Positions 5,401-6,551 of a stretch of DNA of 6,551 nt are shown here, in pieces. The translations under genes and the position numbers were made by a program. How positions within the stretch are numbered: position 1 is the stretch's first letter; each line of letters begins with the position of its first letter. Location: the NCBI GenBank assembly GCA_964508975.1, contig CAZDVQ010000103.1, forward strand, positions 1 to 6,551, written 5' to 3'. The notes beneath the pieces were generated by a model, which saw only the letters and a program-made list of their open reading frames with translations, ran no database searches and was not told where the DNA came from. Origin of the DNA: CAZDVQ01 sp964508975. Lineage in GTDB: Bacteria; Bacteroidota; Bacteroidia; Chitinophagales; Saprospiraceae.

Positions 5401-6551
5401 CCTGTGCCTGGCAAGGCTGAAGCCAAGAAACTGAAACCAACGTTGGCGATGGGGTTTGGAACTGGGTTTGACGTGTGTACCACGTAGCCAGTATCCATAC
5501 AAGCAGGAATATTTGCCGTTGAATTACCGAGGAGGTCGAGCTCAACAGATGCGTAGATGGGATCGCCCGCACATACATACGCGGTAGTGTTGGTCGAGTC
5601 GTAAACCGTTATGCCGTTGGCTTGGGTCAGGTAGGTATCGCCAGCGTTAACTTCAACTTCGCGGATGCGGTCAATCACGTAGATACCTTCATCGCCAGGT
5701 GAGCCACCATCTACTTGAATGGCATACAAGGTACCTGGTACCATGCAACAAAGCGAAATAGTTGAAGGTAGGATGCCAGCTGTACCTGTAGCCACTGGTG
5801 CAATACCTTGGGTAGCATTGGTACCATCAATGGTATAGGTTGCGGGTTGTAAACCACCGTAGCAATCGGTGCCGTTCAATAATGGGTAAACGGCTACCCG
5901 AACTTGTTGCATGGTGAAAGCGCGAACAATCAGGTCGGCAGCACCTGAAGGAGGTGCTGTGAAATAGTGCCATGTGGTTTGATCGGCACGGTTAGCTGCT
6001 GTAGGACTTGCATTAGGCTCGCCCGCCAGCCTTTCGATACAGGCACGGGTATTGAATCCAGGTACCGCATAGCCCGCAGGACCACCTACTAGCTCTACCG
6101 GAACTTCGTAGAATGGATCTGCTAAAGCTAAACATAAGATATCGTTACCTGGTGGGTTTTGGCTAGGGTCAGAAACCGATGGATCATAAGCCCAAACCTC
6201 TGCATCGCCACTAAAGTTGATGGTTGCTGGGTCAACCATACCGTAGTAGGTATAACCAGGCTCTAAACACTGGGCATTGATAACGGCAGAGGCATTGCCA
6301 CCGAGTATACCCCCTACTCCACCCTCGCCAGCGGCGATGAAGCTCAAGTTGGCACAAGAATAACCTGCAGGTACATCGGGTGCAAATCGGTTATCGAGGC
6401 CAAACAAAGCCGAGTTTTCAGAGTCGAGGTTACCCAAGTCTGTTTCAAAACGGATTCGGCCAGAGTTAGGTGCTGTAAAGCGAACCCATACTGACTCGTG
6501 GATACTGCCGTTGTTGAACGAGCCGTGGTTGTAATCGTAAGCTTGATAGTT
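2169..6551 (-). CDS. Large repeat-containing T9SS type B cargo protein (gliding motility-associated C-terminal domain), 5' end missing
   Basis: The frame is open from the window edge to a TAA at 2169-2171, giving 1460 residues. The N-terminus and signal peptide lie outside. A TTG at 6435-6437 is not the start, because the 38 codons before it continue a domain (SVWVRFTAPNSG). Numbering from the edge, the order is: two FTAP-type domains (about 1-125 and 185-300); a Cys-containing connector (about 300-435); a short SprB-like module (436-519); seven modules of about 110 residues (520-1291); an Ig/PKD-like domain (1292-1372); and a T9SS type B sorting domain (1373-1460). Family knowledge says such proteins cross the outer membrane through the T9SS and end up on the surface or outside the cell, often as adhesins; SprB is the model. 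An adhesin role here is inference. No catalytic domain was recognised. The PorP/SprF gene follows after 23 nt, so cotranscription is likely. No frameshift was seen. Confidence is high for the gene and the sorting domain, moderate for function. Confidence 0.95.
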   Translation of the reverse strand, partial: NYQAYDYNHGSFNNGSIHESVWVRFTAPNSGRIRFETDLGNLDSENSALFGLDNRFAPDVPAGYSCANLSFIAAGEGGVGGILGGNASAVINAQCLEPGYTYYGMVDPATINFSGDAEVWAYDPSVSDPSQNPPGNDILCLALADPFYEVPVELVGGPAGYAVPGFNTRACIERLAGEPNASPTAANRADQTTWHYFTAPPSGAADLIVRAFTMQQVRVAVYPLLNGTDCYGGLQPATYTIDGTNATQGIAPVATGTAGILPSTISLCCMVPGTLYAIQVDGGSPGDEGIYVIDRIREVEVNAGDTYLTQANGITVYDSTNTTAYVCAGDPIYASVELDLLGNSTANIPACMDTGYVVHTSNPVPNPIANVGFSFLASALPGTGGTFINDGTIPRNQLLYISSLADEDLTWGQLTCNSASAENAIPVVFLSPISVSSNFDNGTCLMTFTPVGGMPAYDNTSLFNWVVLNVTGDTLFSGTASNGQTITLQAPAPLVFTVVVTDAAGCSETINIDGTGCTNPCVINTVFVTPNPLDSTIYTCLGNGTAIVTLFLNGGDPVSNGTNYSVQVSGSSVAGMNQTYSVAPAGGPQATSFSFTVADGDTWTVIAGDINICPDTVSGTFEFNLTNCPNACQIVPVVISPDPLNNSVYSCLPGGQAVVTLNVAGGAPSINGSDYLVTVTGSTVAGVNVSNQVLSPSAATAYSFTVNDGDTWTFSVVDNFNCTDAASNTFVFNPLNCPDICTIQPLTVFPDPLDSSIYSCNFDGTATITLNITGGHPSYTPGNYTISVSGSSAGANVTGQQVFSADGLSTIYTFDVADNDTWTFIVADTFGCADTLSSTFTFDLTNCPLICQQTPLLIIPNPADSTIYTCNPDGSATAVISFAGGKPFYDGSNYFVTLSGSTVPGNNVTGQAYAGQAGGSVNYTFSVNDGDIWTVVITDEFGLCTDTVTAQYLFNATNCSNICQLAPLFITPDPLNTSIYTCNGDGTATVTLTLSGGRPNYDGSNYSATISGSSVPGQNTVQSIPGVIGGTATLSFLVADGDNWSVDVEDTQNCTDQAQGLFQFNIVNCPNFCQLLPLAILPDPIDSTVYTCYPNQTALVTVTLSGGRPSYDGSNYIVSVYGSSVGGNAINVPVAGIAGGTVTYSFLVGDFDQWQILVEDQEGCSDFAGGQFFFTNSNCDNICTDPTYTGILINGGSDNISYICDGNGFAQVLVTLTGGLPALDNGLTAYEVVSTVNGINDTTYVQADTNGVYTYVLNIIDGDVWQVNATDTLDCSTDNLGGTAGTLFNSVTAIASASTTEAILVGQTVQLTGSASIGNNLSYTWTPSTGLDNANIANPVSLPLQTTTYVLQVEDDFDCADTAQVLVRVGPCVPQTAGFTPNADGINDTWVIPCFDIYDNETKVYNRWGELVFSQVNYQGDWDGTSNGKPLPDGTYYYVIDVFYPNGQSEVLKGNVTIIR
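2436..2678 (-). other. Ig/PKD-like domain between the repeats and the sorting domain
   Basis: This 81-residue segment carries a pattern common just before type B sorting domains: ILVGQTVQLTGSAS, then LSYTWTPSTGLDNANIANPV, then TTTYVLQVEDDFDCADTAQVLVRV. The W-x-P-x-x-G-L and TTYVL-x-V-x-D-x-x-x-C blocks suggest a beta-sandwich. It is probably a spacer or adhesive module. The assignment rests on pattern recognition only. Confidence 0.75.
2679..4994 (-). repeat. Seven tandem protein modules of about 110 residues, up to four Cys each
   Basis: In order of translation the units are R1 4994-4662 (111 aa), R2 4661-4335 (109), R3 4334-4005 (110), R4 4004-3669 (112), R5 3668-3339 (110), R6 3338-3009 (110) and R7 3008-2679 (110). 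The shared plan is: a Cys at residue 2 (ICQ/ACQ/FCQ); PDPLDS-x-IY[TS]C; dG-x-A-x-V-x-L; GG-x-P-x-Y-x-x-x-NY; SGSS; then F-x-V-x-D-x-D-x-W; a third Cys in a D-x-x-x-C-x-D block; and a closing NCPN. R5 and R6 align without gaps and are identical at roughly half their positions by eye. R7 is the most divergent and lacks the PDP motif and the closing Cys. The DNA is clearly diverged between units, so the array is old rather than a recent expansion. Four Cys per unit suggests disulfide-braced extracellular modules (inference). Confidence 0.93.
4995..5246 (-). other. Short SprB-like module preceding the long repeats
   Basis: These 84 residues contain C-L-M-T-F-x-P-x-GG-M-P-A-Y, then a beta-rich stretch ending VFTVVVTDAAGCSET. 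The combination of Cys, GG-x-P-x-Y and V-x-x-TD-x-x-GC is the layout of SprB-type repeats in gliding and T9SS surface proteins. The long modules downstream carry the same landmarks with inserted segments, so this may be the compact relative of R1-R7. The homology is inferred from motif order only. Confidence 0.55.
5665..5995 (-). other. Second FTAP-type beta-sandwich domain (PPC-like)
   Basis: Boundaries are approximate. The segment opens with TTWHYFTAPPSGAADLIVRAF, continues with VRVAVYPLLNGTDC, and closes with MVPGTLYAIQVDGGSPGDEGIYVIDRI. This block order (W-x-x-FTAP-x-SG; V-A-V-Y followed by Cys; pG-x-x-Y-x-I-x-VDG) recurs in secreted Bacteroidota proteins and resembles bacterial pre-peptidase C-terminal beta-sandwich domains. 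Such domains usually act as accessory or binding modules. The fold is inferred. Confidence 0.6.
6170..6551 (-). other. First FTAP-type beta-sandwich domain, cut by the window edge
   Basis: The first visible residues lead into HESVWVRFTAPNSGRIRFETD, followed later by CLEPGYTYYGMVDP and GDAEVWAYDP. The same landmarks appear in the second domain about 190 residues on (TTWHYFTAPPSG, then MVPGTLYAIQVDG), so the two are probably a tandem pair. It starts before, or right at, the window edge. The end is approximate. Confidence 0.6.

Overview
The window looks like Bacteroidota DNA, probably from the Saprospiria (Lewinella/Haliscomenobacter-like). The reasons are a C-terminal gliding-motility/type IX secretion (T9SS) sorting domain, a PorP/SprF-family outer-membrane protein right next to it, the lack of Shine-Dalgarno sequences, and hairpin-rich intergenic DNA. 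The genus is an inference. All three genes lie on the minus strand, so the layout is best read from high to low coordinates.

Positions 6551-2169 hold the 3' 1460 codons of a very large surface or secreted protein whose 5' end is outside the window. It starts with two domains of the 'VW-x-x-FTAP-x-SG' type, followed by a Cys-rich connecting region and a short SprB-like module. Next come seven tandem modules of about 110 residues, each with up to four conserved cysteines, then an Ig/PKD-like domain and a type B T9SS sorting domain ending in VTIIR. After a gap of only 23 nt, positions 2145-1204 encode a PorP/SprF protein. Together these form the familiar pair of a type B T9SS cargo and its dedicated outer-membrane partner, almost certainly cotranscribed.

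Positions 1203-1053 are a non-coding, GC-rich element with several hairpins; it looks like a dispersed intergenic repeat. Positions 1052-54 encode an exported protein of unknown function with two apparent domains joined by a very basic linker. Just past its stop codon is a heptamer tandem array (CTCTGCN, four units), and a perfect 7-bp inverted repeat sits at the window edge.

No tRNA, rRNA, CRISPR array, transposase or riboswitch was seen. The main biological unit is the adhesin-like repeat protein plus its PorP/SprF partner, which is an instance of a known theme. The least explained items are the intergenic hairpin element, the heptamer array and the enlarged four-cysteine repeat module.
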